From: Microbacterium sp. Leaf159
Lineage (GTDB): Bacteria > Actinomycetota > Actinomycetes > Actinomycetales > Microbacteriaceae
DNA length: 64,000 nucleotides
Direction: 5' to 3'
NCBI RefSeq assembly: GCF_001423615.1
Contig: NZ_LMOU01000003.1
Location: forward strand, 13,697-77,696
In this document: piece after piece, positions 16,954 through 24,920 of the stretch
Position numbering within the stretch: position 1 is the first letter of the stretch
Layout of the letters: the number at the start of each line of letters is the position of its first letter
Position numbers and translations under genes: made by a program
Notes under the pieces: model-generated
Told to the model about the DNA's origin: nothing
The model's input: the letters and a program-made list of their open reading frames with translations, nothing else
Databases searched by the model: none

Positions 16954-17787
16954 ATGAGCACACTGGCAGGAAAGACCATCCTCATGTCGGGCGGCAGCCG
17001 CGGCATCGGCCTCGCCATCGCGCTGCGCGCCGCAGCCGACGGCGCGAACATCGCGATGCTCGCGAAGACGGACACCCCGCACCCCAAGCTCGAGGGCACG
17101 GTGCACTCCGCGGCCGAGCAGATCCGGGCCGCCGGCGGCCAGGCGCTGCCGATCGTCGGCGACGTGCGCGACGACGACGACATCACCGAGGCCGTGCTCA
17201 AGACGCAGGGCGAATTCGGCGGCATCGACATCGTCATCAACAACGCCAGTGTCATCGACCTCTCGCGCTCGCTCGAGCTCGGCGCGAAGAAGTACGACCT
17301 GATGCAGGACGTCAACGTCCGCGGCACGTTCATGCTCTCCCGCGCGGCGATCCCGATGCTCAAGGACGCCGAGAACCCGCACATCCTCTCGCTGTCGCCG
17401 CCCCTCAACCCGACGCCGAAGTGGCTCGGTGCGCACACCGGATACACGCTCGCGAAGTTCGGCATGACGATGGTCACTCTCGGGCTCGCGGCGGAGTTCG
17501 CACGCGACGGCATCGCCGCCAACACCCTGTGGCCGCGCACGACGATCGCCACCGCCGCGGTGCAGAACCTGCTCGGCGGCGACAGGGTGATGGCTGCGAG
17601 CCGCACGCCCGACATCTATGCCGACGCCGCTTATGCGGTGCTGCTCAAGCCCGCGGCCGAGTACACCGGTCAGACGCTGATCGTCGAAGACGTGCTCGAG
17701 GCCGACGGAGTGACCGACTTCTCGGGCTACGCCGCAGTGCCGGGAACGCCGGACGACCGGCTGTTCCCCGACATCTTCCTCGACTGA
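16954..17787 (+). CDS. SDR family oxidoreductase, HSDL2-like
   Basis: Short-chain dehydrogenase of 277 residues. SGGSRGIG at 12-19 binds the nucleotide; NNAS appears near 92; the catalytic region has LSLSPPLNPTPKW and YTLAKFGMT. This variant pattern (the SPP-N segment, Tyr in YTLAK, and ANTLWPRTTIATAAV) fits the hydroxysteroid dehydrogenase-like 2 group, often NADP-dependent and linked to lipid metabolism. Start ATG 16954 with GAAGG upstream. It probably forms a unit with the preceding SDR, though the inverted repeat between them may reduce read-through. Confidence 0.83.
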   Translation: MSTLAGKTILMSGGSRGIGLAIALRAAADGANIAMLAKTDTPHPKLEGTVHSAAEQIRAAGGQALPIVGDVRDDDDITEAVLKTQGEFGGIDIVINNASVIDLSRSLELGAKKYDLMQDVNVRGTFMLSRAAIPMLKDAENPHILSLSPPLNPTPKWLGAHTGYTLAKFGMTMVTLGLAAEFARDGIAANTLWPRTTIATAAVQNLLGGDRVMAASRTPDIYADAAYAVLLKPAAEYTGQTLIVEDVLEADGVTDFSGYAAVPGTPDDRLFPDIFLD

Positions 17788-17806
17788 GGCGGGATCGCCG
17801 CTCGGA

Positions 17807-17880
17807 AAACGGAGACGGGATGCGCCGCGCCCCGCGCGCCGTTCGATGACGCGCCGAACGGACCGCCTTCCGTCTGCGTT
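17807..17880. terminator. Nested inverted repeats between convergent genes
   Basis: An inner stem CCGTTCG/CGAACGG (17839-17845 and 17855-17861) is nested within an outer 11-bp near-match (17807-17817 with 17870-17880). It fills the gap between convergent stops at 17787 and 17899, so a two-way terminator is likely. Confidence 0.5.
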
Positions 17881-17898
17881 CTCCCGAGGGAGCGCGGA

Positions 17899-18648
17899 TC
17901 AGAACAGCAGGTAGACGGCCCCGGCGATCGTCAGCACGATCACGATCCGGTCGAACAGCACCTGGTTCATCCGCTTCGCGAGGCGGATGCCGACGAGGGC
18001 GCCGATCACGACGAGCGGCGCCAGCACGGCATCCATCAGCAGCACGTGTCCCTCGAACAGGCCGAGACCCGCGAGGAACGGGATCTTCACGAGATTGATG
18101 ATCGCGAAGAACCACGCCGAGGTGCCGAGGAACACCTGCACGGGTGTGCGGGTCGCGAGGAAGTACATCGACATGACCGGTCCGCCGGCGTTCGCGACCA
18201 TGGTCGTGAAGCCGCCGAGGGTGCCGTAGACCCCCGAGAGCAGGAGCCCGCCGGGGGCCGGCGCCATGGCATCCGCCCTGTTCTGCCGCCATCGGCGCCA
18301 CAGCGTCACCGCGATCATCGCCAGCAGGATCACGCCGATCGCGCGCCGGACTATCCCGTCGCCCGCGAGCGCGAGGAACGCGAACCCGGCAACGAGGCCG
18401 GCGATCACGGCCGGAGCGAGCCGCAGCAGGGTCGGCCAATGCGCATGGCGGCGATAGGTGATCAGCGCGAACACGTCGCCGACGATGAGCAGCAGAAGCA
18501 TCGCGGCAGTCGATGTGCGGGCGGGCAGCACGGTCGCGAACAGGGCGATGCCCAGGATGCTGCCGCCGGGCAGCGCGGTCTTCGAGATGCCGATCGTGAC
18601 GGCCGCGAGTCCGAGTGCCGCCCAGGCGAGGGGTGCGAGGTCGATCAC
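17899..18648 (-). CDS. TauE/SafE (TSUP) family membrane permease
   Basis: Predicted exporter or importer of small anions such as sulfite or organosulfonates, 249 residues with about seven to eight membrane segments. The family's repeated motif appears as GISKTALPGGSILG near the N-terminus and YGTLGGFTTMVANAGGPVMSMY in the middle. GTG at 18648 lies four bases after the stop of the ankyrin gene; no clear ribosome site, so coupled translation is likely. Last gene of an operon with aldolase and ankyrin genes; substrate unknown. Confidence 0.82.
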   Translation of the reverse strand: MIDLAPLAWAALGLAAVTIGISKTALPGGSILGIALFATVLPARTSTAAMLLLLIVGDVFALITYRRHAHWPTLLRLAPAVIAGLVAGFAFLALAGDGIVRRAIGVILLAMIAVTLWRRWRQNRADAMAPAPGGLLLSGVYGTLGGFTTMVANAGGPVMSMYFLATRTPVQVFLGTSAWFFAIINLVKIPFLAGLGLFEGHVLLMDAVLAPLVVIGALVGIRLAKRMNQVLFDRIVIVLTIAGAVYLLF

Positions 18649-18652
18649 CGGA

Positions 18653-19243
18653 TCATCGGCGTTCGAGCAGGGCGACGATGTCGTCGTAGCCGCGAGCGGC
18701 GGCGAGGTCGCGGGGCAGCACTCCGTCACCGTCGCGGATCGTGATGTCGGCACCGCCGTCGAGCAGTGCGCGCACGACCTCGACGTAGGTGTCGGATCCG
18801 TCGCCGAGCACGATCGCCTCGTGCAGCGCCGTCCAGTTCAGGTTGTTGATGTGGTTCGGGTCGACGCCCGCCTCGAGCAGGATGCCGATGGTCGACAGCA
18901 ATCCGCGCTCGGATGCCGGGATCAGCGCCGTGCCTCCGAAGCGGTTCGTACTGGCGAGGTCGGCGCCGTTCTCGAGCGTGAGCTGCAGGATCTCGTCGTG
19001 CCCTCGGGCGCCCGCGTAGAGATACGCGGAATCCTGGATGTCGTCCTTGGCGTTCACGTCGGCCCCGGCCTCGACGAGCACCCGGGCCGCGTCGACGTGG
19101 TCGGCCTTGGTCGCGGCGACGAGTGCGGTCATGCCGCCGGCGCCGCGGGCCTCGATGTCGGCTCCGGCGTCGAGGGCGGTGCGCACGGCATCCGCGTCGC
19201 CCGAGAGGGCAGCGTCGAAGAGATCACGGGTGCTGTCAGACAT
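18653..19243 (-). CDS. Ankyrin repeat protein
   Basis: A 196-residue soluble protein made of about five ankyrin repeats. The TPLH-like turn appears as GGMTALVAA, FGGTALIPASERG and NWTALHEAIVLG, each followed by the LLEAGAD-type loop (VLVEAGADVNAKDD, LLEAGVDPN, LLDGGADITIRDGDG). Likely a protein-binding adaptor. ATG at 19243 is preceded by AGGAG. It sits 10 bases behind the KDPG-type aldolase gene, so both are co-transcribed. No signal peptide; partner unknown. Confidence 0.85.
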   Translation of the reverse strand: MSDSTRDLFDAALSGDADAVRTALDAGADIEARGAGGMTALVAATKADHVDAARVLVEAGADVNAKDDIQDSAYLYAGARGHDEILQLTLENGADLASTNRFGGTALIPASERGLLSTIGILLEAGVDPNHINNLNWTALHEAIVLGDGSDTYVEVVRALLDGGADITIRDGDGVLPRDLAAARGYDDIVALLERR

Positions 19244-19253
19244 GGAGGACTCC

Positions 19254-19892
19254 TCAGCCGCGGGTTGCCGCGAGCGATGCGGCGAATCGCGACGAGCGCT
19301 GCTCGATGTCGGCCCAGTCGGATGAGGCGAGCGAGGCGCCGTTGGCGAGATCGCCACCCGCGCCGACGGCGACCGCTCCGGCGCGGAACCAATCGGCGAG
19401 GTTGTCGGGTGTCACGCCGCCGGTCGGCATCAGCGGGGCGTCGGGGAAGGGCCCGCGCAGCGCGCCGAGGTAGGAGGGGCCGCCGAGGGATGCGGGGAAG
19501 ATCTTGACCACGTCGACGCCGAGCTCGAGCGCGCCCATGACCTCGGTCGGGGTCATGGCGCCGGTCATCACGACGCGACCGGTGTCGAGCATCGCGCGGG
19601 TCAGGGCGGGGAGCGTGCCGGGGCTGACCAGGAACTCCGCGCCCGCGTCGGCGGCGAGTGTGGCCTGCTCGACGGTGGTGACCGTGCCCGCACCGATGTA
19701 GGCGGCATCGCCGTGGCGGGCGATGAGCTCGCGGATCACCGCGGGGGCATCGGGTGTCGAGAACGTCACCTCGATGCCGGTCACCCCGCCGCGGATGATC
19801 GCCTCGGAGGCCTCGAGCGCGAGCTCGGGCGACGGTGCGCGCAGCACAGCGAGGACGCCGGTGGCGCGGGCACGGGAGAGACGGTCGGGCAT
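19254..19892 (-). CDS. KDPG/KHG-type aldolase (2-keto-3-deoxy sugar-acid phosphate aldolase)
   Basis: Class I aldolase that cleaves a 2-keto-3-deoxy sugar acid or its phosphate to pyruvate and an aldehyde. The 212-residue length is normal. Catalytic Glu is in GIEVTFSTPDA (near 41) and the Schiff-base Lys in VVKIFPAS (near 126); IGAGTVT and PTGGV are also conserved. ATG 19892 has AAGGAG 7 bases upstream. A palindromic operator of the ACCTGTnAynACAAGT type lies 48 bases upstream, linking this gene to the sugar loci at 39-58 kb. Exact substrate is not deducible. Confidence 0.85.
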   Translation of the reverse strand: MPDRLSRARATGVLAVLRAPSPELALEASEAIIRGGVTGIEVTFSTPDAPAVIRELIARHGDAAYIGAGTVTTVEQATLAADAGAEFLVSPGTLPALTRAMLDTGRVVMTGAMTPTEVMGALELGVDVVKIFPASLGGPSYLGALRGPFPDAPLMPTGGVTPDNLADWFRAGAVAVGAGGDLANGASLASSDWADIEQRSSRFAASLAATRG

Positions 19893-19939
19893 CGAGGGCT
19901 CCTTCGGGTGGGGGTTCGTCCCCATTCTCCCCGACGGCA

Positions 19940-19955
19940 ACCTGTAATTACAAGT
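19940..19955 (-). promoter_or_regulatory. Operator S1 of the ACCTGTnAynACAAGT family
   Basis: ACCTGTAATTACAAGT, a near-perfect palindrome with TGT-4-ACA core, upstream of the aldolase gene. It overlaps the last codons and stop of the L7/L12-like gene behind it. Four more copies occur at 39705, 48297, 57818 and 57841. Confidence 0.75.
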
Positions 19956-20502
19956 GGGGCGGGTGCGGCCAGGCCTCGACGACGTCCTTCGAGTCCTTGA
20001 GTCCGAGGCCCGTGTGCTCGCGCACCAGCTTGATCGCGTGGATCTTCTGATCGGCGGCGACGAGGCGGTCGACCTCTGCCGCGACGGATGCCGGGAGTGC
20101 GCCGCGCACCGACGACGGCGTGGCCGTGATCGACGAGTGGGCCGCCGCCGCGTTCGAGACCGCAGCGAGGTGTGGTGCCGTGGTGCTGACCGACCAGTGG
20201 TCGATCCGGTCCTTCGCCTCCTGCAGTCGCACGCCGGTGTGCTGGCGGTAGAGCTTGATGGCCTGGATCTTCCTGTCCGCGGCGACGAGGCGGTCGATCT
20301 CGGCGATCGCGGCGGGCGTCAGCTGCGAGGCCGAGGCAGTCGACGTGGAGGCGGAGGCGACCGACCGGGCCATCGTCGGCGACGGGGTGAACACGTGCGG
20401 CTCCGGGGCCTTCGGACGCATCGAGCGCAGTGCGGCACCGATGATCAGCACGCCGACGGCGATGACGAGGATGACTCCGCCGAGAGCGAGGATGATGTCC
20501 AT
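19948..20502 (-). CDS. Membrane-anchored protein with two L7/L12 C-terminal-like motifs
   Basis: A 184-residue protein of unknown role. Residues 4-26 form one hydrophobic membrane anchor (IILALGGVILVIAVGVLIIG). After a Ser/Ala/Pro-rich linker come two copies of a 40-residue unit: EIDRLVAADRKIQAIKLYRQ (near 65) and EVDRLVAADQKIHAIKLVRE (near 143), each continuing as HTG-x-LKE/D-x-KD. This pattern of K-I-x-AIK-x-R-x-x-TGLGLK-AKD resembles the factor-binding face of ribosomal protein L7/L12. ATG 20502. Not a ribosomal protein as such; it may bind translation factors, which is only a guess. Confidence 0.7.
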   Translation of the reverse strand: MDIILALGGVILVIAVGVLIIGAALRSMRPKAPEPHVFTPSPTMARSVASASTSTASASQLTPAAIAEIDRLVAADRKIQAIKLYRQHTGVRLQEAKDRIDHWSVSTTAPHLAAVSNAAAAHSSITATPSSVRGALPASVAAEVDRLVAADQKIHAIKLVREHTGLGLKDSKDVVEAWPHPPHL

Positions 20503-20572
20503 CCGCTCAGTCTAGGGACGCGTGCGCTCCCGCCCCAGGGCCTTCCCACCCGGCACCGCGTACCCTGGAGAT

Positions 20573-21862
20573 ATGACCGAGACTCCCCGCACGCGCGAGA
20601 CGCGCCCCGCCACGGCACCCGCGTCGTCCCGTTCGGGGGCCATCCGTTCCACAGGCACCCCGCAGGTGCGCCCCACGACAGAGGGCTGGACCCAGCAGAA
20701 GGACGCCGAGGGGCGGCCGCTGCTGCAGTTCGCGAGCCCCAAGCGCGGCAAGCCGCCGGTGCACCTCGCCGACCTCACCCCGGCCGAGCGCGTCGAGAAG
20801 GTCAAGGAGCTGGGCCTGCCCGGATTCCGCGCGAAGCAGCTCTCGACCCACTACTTCCGCCACTACACGTCGGATGCCGCCGAGATGACCGACCTCCCGG
20901 CCGACACCCGCGAGCAGCTCGTCGCAGGCATGCTGCCGCCGCTTCTCACCGAGGTTCGCCGCCTCGAGACCGACCGTGGAGACACGATCAAGTTCCTGTG
21001 GCGCCTGCACGACGGCGCCCTGGTCGAGTCGGTGCTCATGCGCTATCCCGGCCGCATCACGCTGTGCGTGTCGTCGCAGGCAGGATGCGGCATGAACTGC
21101 CCGTTCTGCGCGACCGGCCAGGCGGGCCTCACGCGCAACATGTCGACCGCCGAGATCATCGAGCAGATCGTCCGTGCCAACCGTCTGATCGCCGACGGCG
21201 GCCTCGGCGGCAAGAAGGCCGACGACCACTCGATGGAGCGGGTGTCGAACATCGTCTTCATGGGCATGGGTGAGCCGCTCGCCAACTACAAGCGTGTGAT
21301 GGACGCGGTGCGCTCGATGGTCGCACCGCAGCCCGACGGCCTGGGCATGAGCGCCCGAGGCATCACGGTGTCGACCGTCGGACTCGTGCCGGCGATCAAG
21401 AAGCTCGCTGACGAGGGCATCCCCGTCACCTTCGCGCTGTCCCTGCACGCGCCGGACGACCACCTGCGCGACGAGCTCATCCCGGTGAACTCGCGCTGGA
21501 AGGTCGATGAGGCGCTCGATGCCGCTCGGTACTACTACGAGAAGACCGGCCGTCGCGTCTCGATCGAGTACGCGCTGATCAAGGACATGAACGACCACGC
21601 GTGGCGCGCCGATCTGCTCGCCGACAAGCTCAACGAGCGCGGTCGCGGCTGGGTGCACGTCAACCCGATCCCGCTGAACCCGACACCCGGCTCGATCTGG
21701 ACGTCGTCCGAGCCCTCGGTGCAGAACGAGTTCGTGCGCCGGCTCAACGACGCCGGCATCCCGACGACCCTCCGCGACACGCGTGGCAAGGAGATCGACG
21801 GAGCATGCGGTCAGCTCGTCGCGACGACCGAAGACGAGGCTGCCTCCGCCGCGATGGCCTGA
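20573..21862 (+). CDS. rlmN: 23S rRNA (adenine-C2) methyltransferase RlmN
   Basis: Radical-SAM enzyme that methylates C2 of A2503 in 23S rRNA (and A37 of some tRNAs). The cluster-binding CxxxCxxC is in GCGMNCPFCATG (near 172), the SAM-binding FMGMGEP follows near 236, and the mechanistic Cys is in DGACGQL near the C-terminus. The 429 residues include a non-conserved N-terminal stretch of about 40. ATG 20573 has GGAG only two bases upstream, which is tight, so a start slightly further in is possible. Its 3' end overlaps the next, opposite gene by 52 bases. Confidence 0.93.
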   Translation: MTETPRTRETRPATAPASSRSGAIRSTGTPQVRPTTEGWTQQKDAEGRPLLQFASPKRGKPPVHLADLTPAERVEKVKELGLPGFRAKQLSTHYFRHYTSDAAEMTDLPADTREQLVAGMLPPLLTEVRRLETDRGDTIKFLWRLHDGALVESVLMRYPGRITLCVSSQAGCGMNCPFCATGQAGLTRNMSTAEIIEQIVRANRLIADGGLGGKKADDHSMERVSNIVFMGMGEPLANYKRVMDAVRSMVAPQPDGLGMSARGITVSTVGLVPAIKKLADEGIPVTFALSLHAPDDHLRDELIPVNSRWKVDEALDAARYYYEKTGRRVSIEYALIKDMNDHAWRADLLADKLNERGRGWVHVNPIPLNPTPGSIWTSSEPSVQNEFVRRLNDAGIPTTLRDTRGKEIDGACGQLVATTEDEAASAAMA

Positions 21863-22449
21863 GGTGCAGCGGCACCGCTCCGATCGCGGAGGCCGTCTCG
21901 ACGACCGAGCGACTCGGCGCGTGACAGCCACGATTCGATGCGCGCCGGGCTCGCGTCCTTGACGCCGAGCATCCGGGTGGTGCGCACCGAGCGGATGCCG
22001 CAGAACCGCAGCGTCCCTCGCGCGACGTGCGTCTGCGCCGGCAGCCCGGTGAACGGCGTGAGGAACCACGGGGTGTCCGCCAGCAGGAACAGGCGTCCGT
22101 AGCGCGCGGGCAGCAGTCCCTCGGGCATGCCGAGCTTCGAGTAGCGGTACTCCTGCTGCGGCAGCAGCGCCCGATCGAAGAAACCCTTGAGCAGCGCGGG
22201 CACCGAACCCCACCAGAGCGGCGTGAACACCACGACCGTGGCGGCCTCGGCCAGGGCGCGCTTGGCGTCGATCAGGTCGGGCTCGAGCTCCATGCGCTGG
22301 CGGTAGCCGAAGCGCAGTGACGGATCGAACTCGAGATCGCGCAGGGCGAGGATGCGGGCGTCGCCGTGTGCCGCGGCGTAGCGCCGAGCGAGTTCTGCGG
22401 TGAGGGACCGGGCGTCCGGGTGGCCATCGATGATCAGGGCGGAAGACAT
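21811..22449 (-). CDS. Flavodoxin-fold NAD(P)H:quinone oxidoreductase
   Basis: FMN-dependent two-electron quinone reductase of the NQO/MdaB family, 212 residues. The N-terminal IIDGHPDARSLT, the TPLWWGSVPALLKGFFDRALLP segment that contacts flavin, and the PWFLTPFTG loop are typical. The last 25 residues are Ala/Ser-rich and overlap rlmN on the opposite strand. The divergent TetR-type gene and two palindromes in between suggest repression until an electrophile or quinone binds the regulator. Confidence 0.85.
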   Translation of the reverse strand: MSSALIIDGHPDARSLTAELARRYAAAHGDARILALRDLEFDPSLRFGYRQRMELEPDLIDAKRALAEAATVVVFTPLWWGSVPALLKGFFDRALLPQQEYRYSKLGMPEGLLPARYGRLFLLADTPWFLTPFTGLPAQTHVARGTLRFCGIRSVRTTRMLGVKDASPARIESWLSRAESLGRRDGLRDRSGAAAPQAIAAEAASSSVVATS

Positions 22450-22462
22450 GCGGACTCCTATG

Positions 22463-22495
22463 TTGACAGTGTCAAGAACTGGTGGACACTGTCAA
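22463..22495. promoter_or_regulatory. Two TetR-type operators between quinone reductase and regulator genes
   Basis: TTGACAGTGTCAA (22463-22475) is a perfect 6+1+6 palindrome; TGGACACTGTCAA (22483-22495) repeats it with one mismatch, 20 bp apart (about two helical turns). They fill the 57-base gap between divergent starts. Confidence 0.8.
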
Positions 22496-22506
22496 GATAG
22501 GCAACA

Positions 22507-23085
22507 ATGTTGCTTGTGTCAAGTTCCCGATCCGCCTATCACCACGGTGACCTCGCCCACGCCCTCGAGGCGGCGGCGATGCAGCTGCTCGTCGACAAGC
22601 CGGCCCACGAGATCAGCCTGCGCGAGGTCGCACGCGCGGCGGATGTGAGCCACAACGCGCCGTACCACCACTTCTCGGATCGTCGGGGTCTGCTCAAGGT
22701 GCTCGCCGAGCGGAGCATGGCCGATCTGGTCACGGCTGTGCGCACGGCGATCGAGGGTGCCTCCGAGCCTGCATCCGCCGCGATCGAGGGCGGTGCCGCC
22801 TACATCCGCTTCGCGGTCGAGCATCCGCACGGCTTCGACGTGATCTACGACCCGACTGTGTGCATCCCCGGTGAGCCGAGCGAGACCATGGCGCCGCTGA
22901 TCCTCGAGCTCGAAGAGCTGCTGTCGACCGCGTCCGTCGCCGCAGGCCTCGAGAGCGAGAGCGGCGTCACCGGCGTCTGGGGGCTCGTGCACGGCCTCGG
23001 AACCCTGTGCGCCGCGGGCCACTTTCCACTCGACGATGCGCTCGCCGCGAGTGCCGATACGCTCACCCGCATGCTCTCTCGCTGA
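22507..23085 (+). CDS. TetR-family transcriptional regulator
   Basis: DNA-binding regulator of 192 residues. The N-terminal HTH runs through ISLREVARAADVSHNAPYHHFSDRRGLL (positions about 35-62), with the YHHF recognition-helix signature; the C-terminal part is of the WHG/TetR_C type. Presumed repressor of the divergent quinone reductase and itself, through the two palindromes directly upstream. ATG at 22507 or GTG at 22516 are both possible; ribosome site is weak, so the transcript may be nearly leaderless. Confidence 0.85.
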   Translation: MLLVSSSRSAYHHGDLAHALEAAAMQLLVDKPAHEISLREVARAADVSHNAPYHHFSDRRGLLKVLAERSMADLVTAVRTAIEGASEPASAAIEGGAAYIRFAVEHPHGFDVIYDPTVCIPGEPSETMAPLILELEELLSTASVAAGLESESGVTGVWGLVHGLGTLCAAGHFPLDDALAASADTLTRMLSR

Positions 23086-23131
23086 CCCTTCTCAGGGCAC
23101 AACAGAGGCGGAAACACAGGGTTCGTGCACG

Positions 23132-23140
23132 TTATCCACA
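23132..23140 (+). other. Single DnaA-box consensus
   Basis: TTATCCACA, an exact DnaA box, lies 25 bases before the DUF4407 gene. One box alone does not make an origin; it could titrate DnaA or be chance. Confidence 0.35.
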
Positions 23141-23164
23141 GGCGACCTTTCGTAGATTGTCGGG

Positions 23165-24793
23165 ATGCCCTATTCCGCTCACCGCCCAGGACGGTTCGAC
23201 TCGCAGGGTCGCATCATCCTCGACAGCGACCCGAACGCTGACACGGACGACCTCGACTTCCTGCGCGCGTACGAGCCCTCCGGCGCCGATCTGTCGGAGC
23301 CGCAGGCCGACGCGACTCCCGAGTCAGAGCCGGAGCCGGAGCAGGATGCCGCAGCATCCGCTCGTCCGGTGCGTGAGCCGAAGCCGCGTCGCCAGCCGCG
23401 CGAGCGCACTCCCCGTGTGCCGGGGTCGCGTCTGCGGAAGCTCGCGATCCTCGGTGGGGCCGAGGGCGAGATCCTCGACCGCGTGCCCGGTGAGACCCCG
23501 CGATTCGTGCAGATGTTCTTCGTGCTCGCCGGCACCGCACTGGTCTCGGCCATCTCGATGCTGTTCGCCCTGACCACGGGCGTTCAGGCCGCGATCTGGC
23601 TGGCCGTGCCGCTCGCGATCGTGTGGGCGCTGATCATCTTCAACCTCGACCGCTTCCTCACCTCGACCATGTCGTCGACTCGTAATGTCTGGCGGCTCAT
23701 CGGCCTCGCGATCCCGCGTGTGATCATGGCCGCGATCATCGGCTTCGTCGTCGCCGAGCCGCTGGTGCTGCAGATCTTCCACAACGACATCGCGCGCGAG
23801 GTCGCCTCGACCAACATCACGCAGGCGCAGGCCGACCAGGATGCGCTCGAGACGGGTCCTGAGCGCAAGGCGCTGGATGCCGCATCCGACCGCGTCGCCG
23901 AGCTCGAGAACCAGGCGGCCACGGGCATCGTCGCCGGCACCGACTCGTCGTCGGCGAGCGAAACTGCCGCGCAGGCGACCGTCGACGACCTCACCGCCAA
24001 GATGACCGCCCAGCAGGGCGTCATCGACCAGGCGCGCGTGCTGTACCAGTGCGAGCTCACCGGCGAGGGAGCAGGCACGGTTCCCGGCTGCACCGGTGTC
24101 AACGGCGAGGGCGCGAGCTCGGATGCCGCCCAGGCCCAGCTCGCCGAGGCGCAGCAGACCTATGACGCGCTCGCCGCCCAGCTGCGCACCGCCAACGAGG
24201 AGCTCGCCGCCGCCGGCACCGCCGCGAAGGAGAACACCAGCACCTCCGAGACGCAGAACCGCGAGGAGGCGCAGTCGCAGCTCCCCGCCGCACGTGACAG
24301 CTACGACACCGCGCTCGCCGCCTACAACGCGCGAGCAGAGTCCGTGGCATCCGGCAATGCCGGGGCGATCGGACTGCTCAGCCAGATCAGTGGGCTGAAC
24401 AGGCTGAGCGAGAAGGAGCCCACGATCCTCTGGGCGCACATCCTGATCGCGGCGCTGTTCTTCATGATCGAGCTGCTGCCGGTGCTCGTGAAGGTGCTCA
24501 CGTCCTACGGCGACCCGTCGCTCTACGAGAAGGCCGCGGCGATCCGCAAGCAGGTCGCGCTCGACAAGGTGACCGCCGAGGGCTTCCGCGACCGCGCGGC
24601 GATCGTGAACGTGCAGTCGCAGGGGATCCAATCGGATGCCGCGCCGACCGAACCGCAGACGCGTGCGGAGCGCAAGGAGGCCGAGCAGGCGGCGCAGGAA
24701 CGCGCGCAGGCCGAGGAGCGCGAGCTCGCCGACAAGCGCGCCCAGGCGCAGACGCTCGAGGAGCAGGAGCAGCTGGTCGAGCCCCGCGTCTGA
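23165..24793 (+). CDS. DUF4407-domain membrane protein with coiled coil
   Basis: A 542-residue membrane protein of unknown function. After a hydrophilic acidic then Arg-rich N-terminus (1-95), three closely spaced hydrophobic segments lie between 115 and 205. A 200-residue Ala/Glu/Gln-rich coiled-coil region (about 215-415) follows, with two cysteines (YQCELTG, PGCTG) that may pair outside the cell. A final membrane helix (about 425-445, ILIAALFFMIELLPVLVKVL) leads to a charged coiled-coil tail. This layout is characteristic of DUF4407. ATG 23165. Confidence 0.8.
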   Translation: MPYSAHRPGRFDSQGRIILDSDPNADTDDLDFLRAYEPSGADLSEPQADATPESEPEPEQDAAASARPVREPKPRRQPRERTPRVPGSRLRKLAILGGAEGEILDRVPGETPRFVQMFFVLAGTALVSAISMLFALTTGVQAAIWLAVPLAIVWALIIFNLDRFLTSTMSSTRNVWRLIGLAIPRVIMAAIIGFVVAEPLVLQIFHNDIAREVASTNITQAQADQDALETGPERKALDAASDRVAELENQAATGIVAGTDSSSASETAAQATVDDLTAKMTAQQGVIDQARVLYQCELTGEGAGTVPGCTGVNGEGASSDAAQAQLAEAQQTYDALAAQLRTANEELAAAGTAAKENTSTSETQNREEAQSQLPAARDSYDTALAAYNARAESVASGNAGAIGLLSQISGLNRLSEKEPTILWAHILIAALFFMIELLPVLVKVLTSYGDPSLYEKAAAIRKQVALDKVTAEGFRDRAAIVNVQSQGIQSDAAPTEPQTRAERKEAEQAAQERAQAEERELADKRAQAQTLEEQEQLVEPRV

Positions 24794-24802
24794 CACAGCG
24801 AG

Positions 24803-24850
24803 GACATCTCCCGCGCGCCATCGGCAGGATCCTTGCGCGCGGGAGATGTC
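24803..24850 (+). terminator. Hairpin terminator after the DUF4407 gene
   Basis: A perfect 16-bp stem (24803-24818 with 24835-24850) around a 16-base loop, ten bases after the stop codon. The right arm is followed by ATCCTTT. Confidence 0.85.
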
Positions 24851-24920
24851 ATCCTTTCGGAGGACGGTCGGAGCACCTTCGGCTGACGCGTCGTGCCGGC
24901 GGCTCCACGAGGCTGGACGT

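Noticed and set aside
23132..23140. Replication origin suggested by an exact DnaA box.
   Set aside because: Single box, no AT-rich unwinding region, no dnaA/dnaN/gyrB neighbours.
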